Assembly (NCBI GenBank): GCA_036365145.1
Contig: JAEOAD010000018.1
Location: forward strand, 5,412,001 to 5,476,000
DNA length: 64,000 bases
From: Orientallactaga sibirica
Lineage: Eukaryota > Chordata > Mammalia > Rodentia > Dipodidae
Reading direction: 5' to 3'
Position 1 is the first letter of the stretch, and every line of letters begins with the position of its first letter. Made by a program: the position numbers and the translations under genes. This document shows positions 63,911 to 64,000 of the stretch, in pieces. The notes under the pieces are model-generated. The model was not told where the DNA came from and did not search any database. It saw nothing but the letters and a program-made list of their open reading frames with translations.

Positions 63911-64000
63911 GTGGAATCCAGTGCTTCACTCACTTATTATACGACTAAACTACCTGCCCATCTTCTGACTTCTATGTTAAACTTTTCCCTTTTCCATTGC

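Noticed and set aside
57859..64000. Search for LETM1 exon 3
   Set aside because: No segment encoding the conserved sequence after the presequence was seen; intron 2 probably extends beyond the window.

Overview
This is a window of nuclear DNA from a rodent. About four fifths of it is interspersed repeats. Two short SINE families dominate on both strands. One is a B1-type (7SL-derived) element of about 145 bp, recognised by a box reading CCTTTAATCCCAGCAC and an internal CCACCCTGAGACTACATAG variant. The other is a tRNA-derived element of about 180-280 bp that starts GGCTGGAGAGATGGCTTAG and ends in a CT-rich stretch plus an (AAAT)n tail. The second family fits, from memory, the DIP SINE of jerboas and relatives (Dipodoidea), so a jerboa-like host is my best inference; I could not search a library. 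B4-like and ID-like copies also point to rodents. I call the two main families B1 and DIP below; 'long DIP' is a variant with an extra internal GTGACGCAAGGGCGCAATG-type block.

The one protein-coding gene I can support is LETM1 on the + strand. A CpG island (about 51.45-52.75 kb) holds the promoter and coding exon 1 (52404-52482). Intron 1 is 5.3 kb and SINE-filled, followed by a 61-nt exon 2 (57798-57858). The two exons join in frame and encode the arginine-rich mitochondrial presequence. The rest of LETM1 lies beyond the window. The promoter has three tandem ZNF143-like motifs, a CCAAT box, GC boxes and a possible 10-codon upstream ORF.

Layout: 0-8.6 kb, a GC-rich single-copy block at 1.0-1.67 kb, SINEs and several L1 3' ends, including an internally deleted L1 with target-site duplications. 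8.6-33.65 kb, one old L1 (L1-A, + strand) expanded to 25 kb by many SINEs, an internal 2.9-kb tandem duplication, a second near-full-length L1 (L1-B, 20.67-28.8 kb) and a 2-kb processed 3'UTR retrocopy. 33.65-51.3 kb, gene-free flank packed with SINEs, a MaLR-type LTR split by 6 kb of later insertions, a second possible retrocopy, a B4 SINE, an ID-like copy and an ERVK-type solo LTR inside a B1. 51.3-64 kb, LETM1 promoter, exon 1, intron 1, exon 2 and the start of intron 2.

No CRISPR array, operon, tRNA gene or unfamiliar multi-gene system is visible. Most open frames in the window are chance translations of SINEs and L1. In human and mouse LETM1 neighbours NSD2 and FGFR3 (established knowledge), but I see no exon of either.
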